Shown in pieces: positions 16,069 to 24,577 of a DNA stretch of 24,909 nt. The position numbers and the translations under genes are program-made. The stretch comes from Romboutsia_C sp015668195 (lineage in GTDB: Bacteria; Bacillota; Clostridia; Peptostreptococcales; Peptostreptococcaceae): assembly GCF_015668195.1 (NCBI RefSeq), contig NZ_JADPFC010000014.1, positions 1 to 24,909 of the forward strand, given 5' to 3'. The notes under the pieces are model-generated. The model saw only the letters and a program-made list of their open reading frames with translations, had not been told where the DNA came from and made no database searches. Every line of letters begins with the position of its first letter. The stretch's first letter is position 1.

Positions 16069-17176
16069 AATAGCCATAGTTTGTATAACTGAAAATGGAA
16101 AGAATCTGGCATTTGAAATACAATACAAACTTAATAATGGAGATGTATATCTAATAAGAAATAAGAAGAATAATTTTAAGATAGATGAAGAAAAAAATAA
16201 TGTATTCTTAGTAGAGGATAAGCTTAGTAATTTAGTTCCTAGTTTGTTTGAAGAATATCAATATATTGTATTTATAATGGCTACAGGTATAGTAGTGAGA
16301 GTTATAGCTCCTTATATAAATAATAAATTTAGTGATCCTGCTATATTAGTAGGCGATGAAAAAGGACAAAACCTTATAAGTTTACTAAGTGGTCATATGG
16401 GAGGAGCTAATGAAATGACTACTTATATAAGCGAACTAATAGGAGCTAATCCTGTTATAACTACAGCAACAGATGTAAATAAAAAATCGTCCTTAGATAT
16501 GATTGCTAAAAAATTAGATGCTCATATAGTGAATTTTAGAGAAAATGTTAAAGATGTAAATGCTATGTTAGTTAATAATCAAGAAGTTGGATTATATATT
16601 GATGGGAATTATGAAATAGACACTAGAGGATTTAAGATATTAACTAATTTTGAAGATGTAGATAGTACAGAAAAAATAGTTATTATAAGTAGTAAAAACA
16701 ACTTTATAGATTACTATATAGAAAATAAAAAAGAGAATGAATTAGATGAACAAATGCTAAGAAAAAAATGTAGTGAAGGTAACATTATAAAGATAGTGCC
16801 AAAGGAAATAGTAATAGGTATTGGGTGTAGAAGAAACACAGAAAGTAGTTTGTTACAAGAGTCTTTAAACGATTTGTTACATCAATATAATATTGATATT
16901 AACTCAATTAAAAGTATTGGTAGTATAGATGTAAAAAGTGATGAAAAAGCTATTATTGATTTAGCATCGAGTCTATCGGTACCATTTATAACTTTTTCAG
17001 TAGACGAAATATCTAAGGTAGATCATCTATTTGAAAAATCTGACTTTGTAAAAAAAAATGTAGGCGTGTACTGTGTTTCTGAACCAGTAGCATATCTGCT
17101 AAGTGAAGGAAATTTAATAATAGAAAAACATAAATATAAAGGAATAACAATTTCTGTAGGGAGAGTGTCAAAATGA
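16052..17176 (+). CDS. cbiG: Cobalt-precorrin-5A hydrolase CbiG
   Basis: CbiG opens the delta-lactone of cobalt-precorrin-5A and releases C20 with its methyl as acetaldehyde, the ring-contraction step of the anaerobic pathway. It has 374 residues in two parts. The N-terminal and middle part has FIMATGIVVRVIAPY (74-88), LSGHMGGAN (112-120) and TTATDVN (137-143). The C-terminal domain begins near VIGIGCRRNTESS. ATG 16052 has AAGGA 8 bases upstream and lies 17 bases inside cbiF. The end overlaps cbiH by ATGA. CbiG is diagnostic of the oxygen-independent route. Confidence 0.96.
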   Translation: MSIDNKIAIVCITENGKNLAFEIQYKLNNGDVYLIRNKKNNFKIDEEKNNVFLVEDKLSNLVPSLFEEYQYIVFIMATGIVVRVIAPYINNKFSDPAILVGDEKGQNLISLLSGHMGGANEMTTYISELIGANPVITTATDVNKKSSLDMIAKKLDAHIVNFRENVKDVNAMLVNNQEVGLYIDGNYEIDTRGFKILTNFEDVDSTEKIVIISSKNNFIDYYIENKKENELDEQMLRKKCSEGNIIKIVPKEIVIGIGCRRNTESSLLQESLNDLLHQYNIDINSIKSIGSIDVKSDEKAIIDLASSLSVPFITFSVDEISKVDHLFEKSDFVKKNVGVYCVSEPVAYLLSEGNLIIEKHKYKGITISVGRVSK

Positions 17177-17898
17177 TATACGTTATAGGTATAGGACCTG
17201 GAAGCAAAGAATTAATGACTATGCAATGCATAAATGCAATAAAGGATTCTGAAGTTATAGTAGGATATAAAACTTACATAAACTTAATAACAGATCTTAT
17301 CGAAGGAAAAGAAGTAGTACAAAATGGAATGAGACAAGAAATAGATAGATGTAGGGAAGCTGTAGAAATAGCTAAGACAGGTAAAAAGGTTGCAGTTATA
17401 AGTAGTGGAGATGCAGGTATATATGGAATGGCAGGATTAATATTAGAACTTGTATCTAAAGAAGAACAAAATATAGAAGTTAAGGTTATACCTGGGGTAA
17501 CTGCAAGTATAGGTGCAGCAGCAATACTTGGAGCTCCTATAATGCACGATTTCTGTCACATAAGTTTAAGTGATTTATTAACTCCATGGGAAGTTATTGA
17601 AAAAAGACTAAGATTAGCAGCTGAAGCTGATTTTGCGATATGTTTATATAACCCAAGAAGTAAAGGTAGAAGTGAACATTTAGCTAGAGCATTTGAAATA
17701 ATGGGAGAATTTAAAGATGGAAAAACTCCTGTTGGAATAGTTAAGGATGTAGGAAGAGAAAAGGAAGAAAAGTTCATATGTACTTTTGATACTATGGATT
17801 TTGAAAGAGTTGATATGACTACTATGGTTATAATAGGGAACAAATCAACATTTATACATGAAGATTTAATGATAACTCCAAGAGGTTATAATATATGA
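17173..17898 (+). CDS. cbiH: Cobalt-factor III C17-methyltransferase CbiH
   Basis: CbiH methylates C17 and drives ring contraction, giving the lactone opened by CbiG. It has 241 residues of the tetrapyrrole methylase fold with GIGPG at 6-10 and ISSGDAGIYGMAG (76-88). CHISLSDLLTPWEVIEKRL and CLYNPRSKGR are typical of the CobJ/CbiH group. The start overlaps the cbiG stop as ATGA, and the end overlaps cbiJ the same way. This version lacks the C-terminal ferredoxin-like extension known in CbiH60 proteins. Confidence 0.96.
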   Translation: MIYVIGIGPGSKELMTMQCINAIKDSEVIVGYKTYINLITDLIEGKEVVQNGMRQEIDRCREAVEIAKTGKKVAVISSGDAGIYGMAGLILELVSKEEQNIEVKVIPGVTASIGAAAILGAPIMHDFCHISLSDLLTPWEVIEKRLRLAAEADFAICLYNPRSKGRSEHLARAFEIMGEFKDGKTPVGIVKDVGREKEEKFICTFDTMDFERVDMTTMVIIGNKSTFIHEDLMITPRGYNI

Positions 17899-18647
17899 TA
17901 TTAGTTTTAGGTGGAACATCAGACAGTATAGAAATATGTGACAGACTTAATAAATATAAAAACCTAGAATATACACTTTCTGTAACAACTAATTACGGAG
18001 AAGATCTTGCAAGAAAGAAAGCGAAAAATGTTATAAATGGAAGGCTATCAAAAGAAGATATGATAGATTTCATACAAAGAAATAACATAACCAAAATTAT
18101 AGATGCTACACACCCATATGCTATAGAAGTATCTAAAAATGCTATTGAGTGTGTTGAAGAAACAAAGATAGGCTATATAAGATATGAAAGAAAGTCTTTA
18201 ATAGATGATATTACTTATGAAAATAAATACATAGTAAGTAGTATAAAAGATGCTTGTGAAGTAGCAAGAAAAAAAGGAAATAACATATTTATAGGAACAG
18301 GTAGTAAGCATTTACCAGAAATAGTTGAGCTTATACCAGATAGAAATTTAATAGTTAGAGTACTTCCTACAAGTGAAGTGATATTAAGTTGTGAAAAATT
18401 AGGGCTAAATGCAGATAATATAATAGCTATGAGAGGCCCTTTTAGCCAAAGTATAAATGAAGAATTTTATAAACATTATGATATAGATATTGTGATAACT
18501 AAAGAAAGTGGTATAGCAGGTGGTTTCTTAGAAAAAGTAGATGCTTGTGAATCGCTTAATATACCTGTAGTAATTGTATCTAGAGAAAAAATAAATTATC
18601 CGTATGTTGTAAATAGCATAGACGAAGTAGAAGATTATATAAAATAA
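17895..18647 (+). CDS. cbiJ: Cobalt-precorrin-6A reductase CbiJ
   Basis: CbiJ reduces cobalt-precorrin-6A to 6B with a nicotinamide cofactor. It has 250 residues with a glycine-rich N-terminus LVLGGTSDSIEI (3-14), IIDATHPYA (68-76), which is a strong family mark, and GPFSQSINEEF and TKESGIAGGFLEKVDA in the second half. The ATGA overlap with cbiH suggests coupled translation. cbiK follows after 18 bases. Confidence 0.95.
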   Translation: MILVLGGTSDSIEICDRLNKYKNLEYTLSVTTNYGEDLARKKAKNVINGRLSKEDMIDFIQRNNITKIIDATHPYAIEVSKNAIECVEETKIGYIRYERKSLIDDITYENKYIVSSIKDACEVARKKGNNIFIGTGSKHLPEIVELIPDRNLIVRVLPTSEVILSCEKLGLNADNIIAMRGPFSQSINEEFYKHYDIDIVITKESGIAGGFLEKVDACESLNIPVVIVSREKINYPYVVNSIDEVEDYIK

Positions 18648-18665
18648 ATTCAAGGTGGGATTAGT

Positions 18666-19466
18666 ATGAAAAAAGCAGTTTTAGTAGTGAGTTTTGGTAC
18701 TTCTTACAAAGAAACGAGAGAAAAGACAATAGAAGCTTGCGAAAATAAAATAAAAAATGGGTTAGAAGGATACGACTTCTTTAGAGCATTTACTTCTAAC
18801 ATGATAATAAGAAAATTAAAAAATAGAGATGGAATAGAAATTGAAAATCCAATTCAAGCTTTAGATAGATTGTATGAAGAAGGATATGAAGAAGTTATAG
18901 TTCAAACACTTCATATAATATGTGGTGAAGAATTTACTAAATTAAAAGAACAAGTAGATAGTTATCAAGATAAATTTAAGAAAATCATATTAGGTAGACC
19001 ATTGCTTACATATATAGAAGATTACAAGGAAACAGTAGAAGCTATAAAGCATCAAATACCTCAAATGCAAAAAGATGAAGCTGTTGTATTTATGGGACAT
19101 GGAACATTCCATGAGTCACATGCCTCATATCCAGCATTAGAGTACATGATGAGGGATGCAGGGATAAATGCTTACGTTGGAACTGTTGAAGGATACCCAG
19201 AAATAGACAATGTTGTAAAAAGATTAAAAGAAGATAATATAAAAATTGTCAATCTAATGCCTTTTATGTTAGTAGCAGGAGACCATGCTATAAATGATAT
19301 GGCAGGAGAAGATGAAGACTCTTGGAAAAATATATTAGAAGACTTTGGATTTGAAGTAAAAGTTCATTTACAAGGATTAGGGGAAAATCCATACATACAA
19401 GATAAATTTATGAATCATGCAAATGATTGTGTAGAAAAAATAAATGAATTAGGACAAATTTGTTAA
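18666..19466 (+). CDS. cbiK: Sirohydrochlorin cobaltochelatase CbiK
   Basis: CbiK inserts cobalt into sirohydrochlorin, committing it to cobalamin by the early-cobalt route. It is a class II, ATP-independent chelatase of 266 residues. The three metal-site residues of Salmonella CbiK fall at identical positions here: His145 in FMGHGTFHESH, Glu175 in TVEGYPEID and His207 in AGDHAINDMAG. The N-terminus VVSFGTSYKETREKT is also typical. AAGGTGGGA precedes the ATG. I see no signal peptide, so it should be cytoplasmic, unlike periplasmic haem-binding relatives. Confidence 0.97.
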   Translation: MKKAVLVVSFGTSYKETREKTIEACENKIKNGLEGYDFFRAFTSNMIIRKLKNRDGIEIENPIQALDRLYEEGYEEVIVQTLHIICGEEFTKLKEQVDSYQDKFKKIILGRPLLTYIEDYKETVEAIKHQIPQMQKDEAVVFMGHGTFHESHASYPALEYMMRDAGINAYVGTVEGYPEIDNVVKRLKEDNIKIVNLMPFMLVAGDHAINDMAGEDEDSWKNILEDFGFEVKVHLQGLGENPYIQDKFMNHANDCVEKINELGQIC

Positions 19467-19487
19467 TTAACTAGGAGGAGATTGAAG

Positions 19488-20207
19488 ATGGCAAAATTTT
19501 ATGGAATAGGTACAGGACCTGGAGATAGCTCATTATTAACGATAAAAGCAGTAGAAACTTTAGAAAAGTTAGATATATTATACACACCAGAAGCTAAAAA
19601 AGGTGGGGAAAGTTTAGCTTTATCAATAGTAAGTAAATATTTACCAGAAAAATTAGAAATAAAATCAAGACATTTTCCAATGAACTTCAATGATGGAGAA
19701 AAAATAGTAGCTTGGAATAAAATAGCTGATGAAATTGTTGAAGATGTTAAAGAAGGTAAAAATGTTGGTTTTGTAACATTAGGAGATCCAATGATATATA
19801 GTACATATGTATATATAATGGAAAGACTTATAGGAGATATAGATGTTGAAACTATACCAGGGATATCTTCATTCTCTAATATAGCATCAAATCAAAACTT
19901 CCCATTAGTAATGGATAGAGAACCATTAATAATAATACCGTGCACAATAGAAGAAGAAAAAATAGACTATGCACTAGAAAATTATAGCTCTATAGTATTA
20001 ATGAAGGTATATAAAAACTTTAAAGAGATAGTAGCTAAGTTAGAAAAAAATGGACTTATAGAACATGCTATATTAGTTAGTAATTCATCTCAAGATAAAG
20101 AAGTGGTATACTATGACTTAAGAGAAGTTAATCTTGAAGAAAAAATATCTTACTTCTCAACTATATTAGTTAATAAGGAAGTTAAAAAGGAAGCTCAAGT
20201 AGGATAA
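19488..20207 (+). CDS. cbiL: Cobalt-factor II C20-methyltransferase CbiL
   Basis: CbiL methylates C20 of cobalt-factor II, the product of CbiK. It has 239 residues of the tetrapyrrole methylase fold: GIGTGPGD at 6-13, YTPEAKKGGESLA, and TLGDPMIYSTY (97-107), which is diagnostic of CbiL/CobI. ATG 19488 has CTAGGAGGAG 7 bases upstream. The in-frame TTG at 19482 is too close to that site. hemC follows after 29 bases with its own ribosome binding site. Confidence 0.96.
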   Translation: MAKFYGIGTGPGDSSLLTIKAVETLEKLDILYTPEAKKGGESLALSIVSKYLPEKLEIKSRHFPMNFNDGEKIVAWNKIADEIVEDVKEGKNVGFVTLGDPMIYSTYVYIMERLIGDIDVETIPGISSFSNIASNQNFPLVMDREPLIIIPCTIEEEKIDYALENYSSIVLMKVYKNFKEIVAKLEKNGLIEHAILVSNSSQDKEVVYYDLREVNLEEKISYFSTILVNKEVKKEAQVG

Positions 20208-20236
20208 CATTATAACATCTAAAGGAGATTTGAGTT

Positions 20237-21142
20237 ATGAAGATAATTGTTGGAACTAGAGGAAGTAAGTTAGCAGTTACTCAAACTAACTGGGTAATAG
20301 ATAAGCTAAAAGAAAAGAATCCTAGTGTTGAATTCGAAGTTAAAATAATAAAAACTAAAGGTGATATAATACAAAACGTTAGTCTAGATAAAATAGGTGA
20401 TAAAGGCTTATTTGTTAAAGAAATAGAGCAACAACTAATAGATGGAGATATAGATATGGCTGTTCATAGTATGAAAGATATGCCATCATCTTTACCTCAT
20501 GGATTAAAGTTTGCGGGGATACCTAAAAGGGAAGATCCAAGAGATGTACTTATATTAAAAGAAGGATACTCTAGCATAGAAGACTTACCTCAAGGAGCAA
20601 CTATAGGAACTGGAAGTAAAAGAAGAAAACACCAATTATTAAAACATAGACCTGATCTAAATATAGTTCCAATAAGAGGAAATGTAGATACTAGAATAAG
20701 AAAAATAAAAGATGAGAATTTAGATGGTATTGTTTTAGCTGCATCTGGAATATTAAGAGTTGGTTTAGAAGATAAAATCAGCTGCTATTTGCCAACAGAC
20801 ATAGTAGTGCCAGCACCAGCACAAGGGGCATTAGCAATAGAGATAAGAGAAGATAATTATCAAGTAGAAGTAGTGGTAAACTCGTTACGAGACGAATTAA
20901 CCGAACTTCAAGTTAGTGCAGAAAGAGGATTCTTAGATGGTGTTAACGGAAGTTGTCATATTCCTATGGGAGCCTATTGTGAAGTGAAAGAAAATGGAAT
21001 AAAGCTTACTGGATTATTTGGCGATCAAGAAGGCAAGAAATTAATTATCAAATCAATAGAAGGAGATAAAGATTCTCCAAGAGAGTTAGGTAAAGAATTA
21101 GCTAAATTAGTTTTAAAGGAGTATGAAAAATATGAAGGGTAA
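20237..21142 (+). CDS. hemC: Porphobilinogen deaminase (hydroxymethylbilane synthase) HemC
   Basis: HemC polymerises four porphobilinogens into hydroxymethylbilane. It has 301 residues. Family marks are GTRGSKLAVTQT at 6-17, HSMKDMPSSLP with the catalytic Asp81, and GSCHIPMGAY with Cys240, which carries the dipyrromethane cofactor. The start has AAGGAGAT. Its last 11 bases overlap the next gene. Its place in the cbi operon puts general tetrapyrrole synthesis under the cobalamin riboswitch. Confidence 0.97.
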   Translation: MKIIVGTRGSKLAVTQTNWVIDKLKEKNPSVEFEVKIIKTKGDIIQNVSLDKIGDKGLFVKEIEQQLIDGDIDMAVHSMKDMPSSLPHGLKFAGIPKREDPRDVLILKEGYSSIEDLPQGATIGTGSKRRKHQLLKHRPDLNIVPIRGNVDTRIRKIKDENLDGIVLAASGILRVGLEDKISCYLPTDIVVPAPAQGALAIEIREDNYQVEVVVNSLRDELTELQVSAERGFLDGVNGSCHIPMGAYCEVKENGIKLTGLFGDQEGKKLIIKSIEGDKDSPRELGKELAKLVLKEYEKYEG

Positions 21143-22640
21143 AGTTTATCTTGTAGGTGCAGGGCCTGGAGATTATAAATTACTAACATTAAAAGGTCTG
21201 GAATGCGTACAAAAAGCAGACGTTATAGTATATGATAGATTAGCAAATGAAAACTATTTAAAAGAAGCTAAACCTAACTGTGAATTTATATATGTAGGAA
21301 AGGTATCAAGCAATCATACTCTTCCTCAAGAGGATATAAATAGAGTCATAGCAGATAAAGCGAAAGAAGGAAAAATAGTAACTAGACTTAAGGGTGGAGA
21401 CCCATATGTATTTGGTAGAGGTGGAGAAGAAGGAGAACTTTTAAAAGAGGAAGGGATAGAATTTGAAGTTGTCCCAGGAATAACTTCTGCTATAGGTGGA
21501 TTATGCTATGCAGGTATACCTATAACTCATAGAGATTACGCATCTTCTTTCCATGTTATAACAGGACATTTAAGAGAGGATGATAAAGAAAATCCAGAAA
21601 TAAACTGGAATGCTTTAGCAAATACGAATGGAACACTAGTATTTTTAATGGGGGTTGCGAACTTACAAAAAATAAGTTCTAACTTGATAAAAGAAGGAAA
21701 ATCTAAGGATACTCCTGTTGCTCTTATAAGTTGGGCAACAAGATACAACCAAAGAGTAGTAACATCTACGTTAGAAAATGTATATGAAACAGCAATAAAG
21801 GAAGGTGTGAAACCACCGACACTTATAGTTGTTGGAGAGGTAGTAGGACTTAGAGATAAGTTAAACTTCTTTGAAAATAAGCCACTATTTAGTAAACGTG
21901 TAATAGTGACTAGGTCAAGAACCCAAAGTAGTTCACTAGTAGAAAAAATAAGTGACTTAGGTGGTAATCCTATAGAGATACCAACTATAAAAATAGATAA
22001 AATAGAAAATAATATAGAATTAGAAAATGAAATAAATAACATTAAAGATTATACATACTTAGTTTTAACAAGTAAAAATGGAGTAGACATATTCTTTGAT
22101 AAATTAGATGAAATGGGACTTGATAGTAGAGCTTTAGCTAACTTAAAAGTATGTGCTATAGGAAGTGCTACAGCTAAAGAAATAAAAAATAGAGGAATAA
22201 AAGCAGATATAGTTCCTGAAAAATTTGTGGCAGAATATTTATTTGAAGAGTTAAAAACAATATTAAAATCAACAGATAAAGTATTAATACCTAGGGCTAA
22301 AAATGCTAGAGATTATCTAGTTGACAAAATAGGTGAAATTTGTGAAGTCAAAGAAGTACATACATACGAAACAGTAGTAGATTCTACAAGAAAAGATGAA
22401 GTTTTAGAACTATTAAATCAAAATAATGCTGATTATATAACTTTTGCTAGCTCATCTACAGTAAAGAACTTCGTGGAAATAATAGGTGAAGAAAATATAG
22501 ATAAATTAAATAATATAAAAGTTATATCTATAGGACCTATAACAACGAAGACAATTAAAGAATTAGGTTTAAGTCTATATAAAGAAGCAGAAGTTGCTAC
22601 TATAGATGGAATGATTAGTACTATTATAGAAGATAAATAA
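21132..22640 (+). CDS. cobA/hemD: Fused uroporphyrinogen-III C-methyltransferase / uroporphyrinogen-III synthase
   Basis: The N-terminal ~245 residues are a CobA-type (SUMT) methylase that turns uroporphyrinogen III into precorrin-2: VGAGPGD (8-14), LKGGDPYVFGRGGEE (86-100), VPGITSA (114-120), ITHRD (131-135). The C-terminal half from ~251 is HemD, which cyclises hydroxymethylbilane: RVIVTRSRTQSSSLVEKI, LTSKNGVDIFF and ITFASSSTVKNF. The 502-residue fusion joins two consecutive steps and is familiar in clostridia. ATG 21132 is 10 bases after AAAGGAG (21115-21121). The alternative ATG 21123 is only 1 base after it. It overlaps hemC by 11 bases. Confidence 0.96.
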   Translation: MKGKVYLVGAGPGDYKLLTLKGLECVQKADVIVYDRLANENYLKEAKPNCEFIYVGKVSSNHTLPQEDINRVIADKAKEGKIVTRLKGGDPYVFGRGGEEGELLKEEGIEFEVVPGITSAIGGLCYAGIPITHRDYASSFHVITGHLREDDKENPEINWNALANTNGTLVFLMGVANLQKISSNLIKEGKSKDTPVALISWATRYNQRVVTSTLENVYETAIKEGVKPPTLIVVGEVVGLRDKLNFFENKPLFSKRVIVTRSRTQSSSLVEKISDLGGNPIEIPTIKIDKIENNIELENEINNIKDYTYLVLTSKNGVDIFFDKLDEMGLDSRALANLKVCAIGSATAKEIKNRGIKADIVPEKFVAEYLFEELKTILKSTDKVLIPRAKNARDYLVDKIGEICEVKEVHTYETVVDSTRKDEVLELLNQNNADYITFASSSTVKNFVEIIGEENIDKLNNIKVISIGPITTKTIKELGLSLYKEAEVATIDGMISTIIEDK

Positions 22641-22688
22641 GTATTATAATTGATATGTAGTTATTTATATATTTATGGAGGCGACAAA

Positions 22689-23666
22689 ATGTTAAGAAGA
22701 CCTAGAAGACTAAGAGTAAATAGAGCTACAAGAAATTTAGTTAGAGAAACTAAATTAAATGTTGAAGATTTTATATATCCTTTATTTGTAGTAGAAGGTG
22801 AAAATATAAAAAGAGAAATATCATCTTTACCAGATGTATATCATTTTTCACTAGATATGTTAGAAGAGGAGATAAAAGAATTAAAAGAATTAGGAATAGA
22901 ACATGTAATATTATTTGGTATACCTCATGACCATGAAAAAGATCCTCATGGAAAAGAAGCATATAATGACAATGGCATAATTCAAAGGGCTATTAGAAAA
23001 ATAAAAGAAATAGACAGTAATATGAATGTAGTTACTGATGTGTGTATGTGTGAATACACTAGCCATGGTCACTGTGGAATATTAACAGAAACTGGATACG
23101 TAGACAATGATATAACATTAGAATATTTATCTAAGATAGCAGTAAGTCATGCAAAAGCAGGTGCTGATATAATTTCACCATCAGATATGATGGATGGTAG
23201 AATAAAAGCCTTAAGAGAAGCTTTAGATAAAGAAGGATTTGTGCATATACCAATAATGTCTTATAGTGTTAAGTATGCATCTACATTCTATGGACCATTT
23301 AGAGAAGCTGCTAACTCTGCACCATCATTTGGTGATAGAAAAACATACCAAATGGATCCAGCAAATAGTAATGAAGCATTAATAGAAGCTGAACTTGATG
23401 TGTTAGAAGGTGCAGATATATTAATGGTTAAGCCTGCATTATCTTATTTAGATGTAATAAGAAGAGTCAAAGATAATTATAACCTACCACTTGCAGCATA
23501 TAATGTTAGTGGAGAGTATGCAATGCTTAAATCAGCTGTTAAAAATGGAATATTAAGTGAAGGAGCTATTTATGAATCTGTTATGTCTATAAAAAGAGCT
23601 GGTGCAGATATAATAATAACTTACTTTGCAAAAGATTTAGCTAAGATGATTAAAGAAAATAGATAA
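22689..23666 (+). CDS. hemB: Delta-aminolevulinic acid dehydratase (porphobilinogen synthase) HemB
   Basis: HemB condenses two 5-aminolevulinates into porphobilinogen. It has 325 residues. DVCMCEYTSHGHCG supplies Cys119, Cys121 and Cys129 for an active-site zinc, so this is the zinc-cysteine form. The Schiff-base lysines are Lys195 in YSVKYASTFYGPF and Lys248 in MVKPALSYLD. Start ATG 22689 has GGAGG 6 bases upstream. The frame is open further upstream, but that part has no ribosome binding site. It is the last gene of the long operon and is followed by a terminator. Confidence 0.97.
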   Translation: MLRRPRRLRVNRATRNLVRETKLNVEDFIYPLFVVEGENIKREISSLPDVYHFSLDMLEEEIKELKELGIEHVILFGIPHDHEKDPHGKEAYNDNGIIQRAIRKIKEIDSNMNVVTDVCMCEYTSHGHCGILTETGYVDNDITLEYLSKIAVSHAKAGADIISPSDMMDGRIKALREALDKEGFVHIPIMSYSVKYASTFYGPFREAANSAPSFGDRKTYQMDPANSNEALIEAELDVLEGADILMVKPALSYLDVIRRVKDNYNLPLAAYNVSGEYAMLKSAVKNGILSEGAIYESVMSIKRAGADIIITYFAKDLAKMIKENR

Positions 23667-23676
23667 ATATATACAA

Positions 23677-23707
23677 AAAAAGGAGTAACTTTTGTTGCTC
23701 CTTTTTA
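23677..23707 (+). terminator. Intrinsic terminator of the cbi-hem operon
   Basis: AAAAAGGAGTAAC (23677-23689) pairs with GTTGCTCCTTTTT (23694-23706), 13 bp with one G-U and loop TTTT, and the 3' arm is a T run. It begins 11 bases after hemB and separates the operon from the precorrin-2 dehydrogenase gene. The A-rich 5' arm would also allow termination in the reverse direction. Confidence 0.9.
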
Positions 23708-23777
23708 ATACAAATAGTCAATAAATTATCTAGATTATTGAAATAATAAAACAAGAGTGAATTAAGGAGAGATTTAT

Positions 23778-24368
23778 ATGCTTTATCCAATAAATATAGA
23801 GATAAAAGATATGGGTATAACTGTTATAGGAGGTGGAGAAGTTGCATATAGAAAGTGTAAAAACTTTTTAGATTTTGGTAAAACAGTGAAAGTTATATCT
23901 AAAGATTACATAAATAAATTTGAAGAATTAAAAGATAAACTAGAAATTATTAATGATGAATATAGAGAAGAATATTTAAAAAGTAGTTTTATAGTAGTTG
24001 CAGCTACAAATAATAAAGAAATTAATAGAGAAATAGGAATATATTGCAGAGAAAATGGTAAACTAGTTAATGTAGTAGACGATATAGAATTATCTAATTT
24101 TACTGTTCCATCATATGTAAAAAGAGGAGATTTGCTTATAAGTGTATCAACAGGAGGCAAAAGTCCATCATTATCTTCTAAAATAAAAAAAGAATTAGAA
24201 GAAAAATATGATGATAGTTATGAAGAATATATAGATATACTGGGTGAACTAAGAAAAGAAATAATAAAAAAATATAATGATATTTCAGAAAGAAGAAAAA
24301 AACTTAAAGCTCTGATAAATCTAGATTTAGCAGAACTTAGAGAGCTAAAAATAGAATATCAAAAATAA
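23778..24368 (+). CDS. sirC: Precorrin-2 dehydrogenase (sirohaem synthase N-terminal type)
   Basis: This enzyme oxidises precorrin-2 to sirohydrochlorin with NAD+, feeding CbiK and possibly sirohaem synthesis. It has 196 residues, like the stand-alone SirC/Met8 type without the CysG methylase part, which here is supplied by the CobA half of the fusion. GGGEVAYRK (18-26) is the Rossmann loop. VVAATNN (73-79), VNVVDDIELSNFTVPS (97-112) with the likely catalytic aspartate, and STGGKSP (124-130) follow. AAGGAGAGA precedes the ATG. It lies after the operon terminator without a clear promoter and shows no terminator of its own before the rrn promoter. Ferrochelatase activity, as in Met8, cannot be excluded. 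Confidence 0.93.
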   Translation: MLYPINIEIKDMGITVIGGGEVAYRKCKNFLDFGKTVKVISKDYINKFEELKDKLEIINDEYREEYLKSSFIVVAATNNKEINREIGIYCRENGKLVNVVDDIELSNFTVPSYVKRGDLLISVSTGGKSPSLSSKIKKELEEKYDDSYEEYIDILGELRKEIIKKYNDISERRKKLKALINLDLAELRELKIEYQK

Positions 24369-24395
24369 AAATAATAAAAAAGTTTTAAAAAATTG

Positions 24396-24424
24396 TTGAC
24401 GATATAAAATTATGGTGATATAGT
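24396..24424 (+). promoter_or_regulatory. rRNA operon promoter
   Basis: TTGACG (24396-24401), a 17-base spacer and TATAGT (24419-24424) preceded by TG one base upstream (extended -10) form a strong promoter. The A/T tract at 24369-24394 is positioned like an UP element. Transcription should begin near 24431, giving a ~147-base leader before 16S. Confidence 0.85.
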
Positions 24425-24429
24425 ATTAC

Positions 24430-24450
24430 TTGTCCTTAAGAAAAGGGCAA
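24430..24450 (+). other. Hairpin at 5' end of rrn leader
   Basis: TTGTCCTT (24430-24437) can pair with AAGGGCAA (24443-24450), 8 bp with one G-U and a 5-base loop. It would be at the extreme 5' end of the rRNA precursor. It has no T run, so I do not call it a terminator. Confidence 0.5.
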
Positions 24451-24466
24451 ACAACAAAAAATAAAA

Positions 24467-24479
24467 TGAACTTTGAAAA
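24467..24479 (+). promoter_or_regulatory. boxA-like antitermination site in rrn leader
   Basis: TGAACTTTGAAAA resembles the boxA sequence found in Firmicutes rRNA leaders, where the Nus factors bind to protect rRNA transcription from termination. It is ~100 bases before 16S, a usual place. TCAGA and TCTGA near 24548-24565 may form part of the processing stem. Confidence 0.55.
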
Positions 24480-24577
24480 TTAAACAGTAGGTTAATTTAT
24501 ATAACTAATGATTCTTAAAGAATCAAAAACAAACCAAGCCAGATATTCAGATAATGATAGTCTGAGCAGGAAAACTT

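Noticed and set aside
21123..21131. ATG 21123 as start of the cobA-hemD fusion
   Set aside because: It is one base after AAAGGAG. ATG 21132 has workable spacing and begins directly with the methylase domain.
21536..22042. 168-codon reverse-strand open frame
   Set aside because: Shadow of the cobA-hemD fusion, which has clear motifs in the forward frame.
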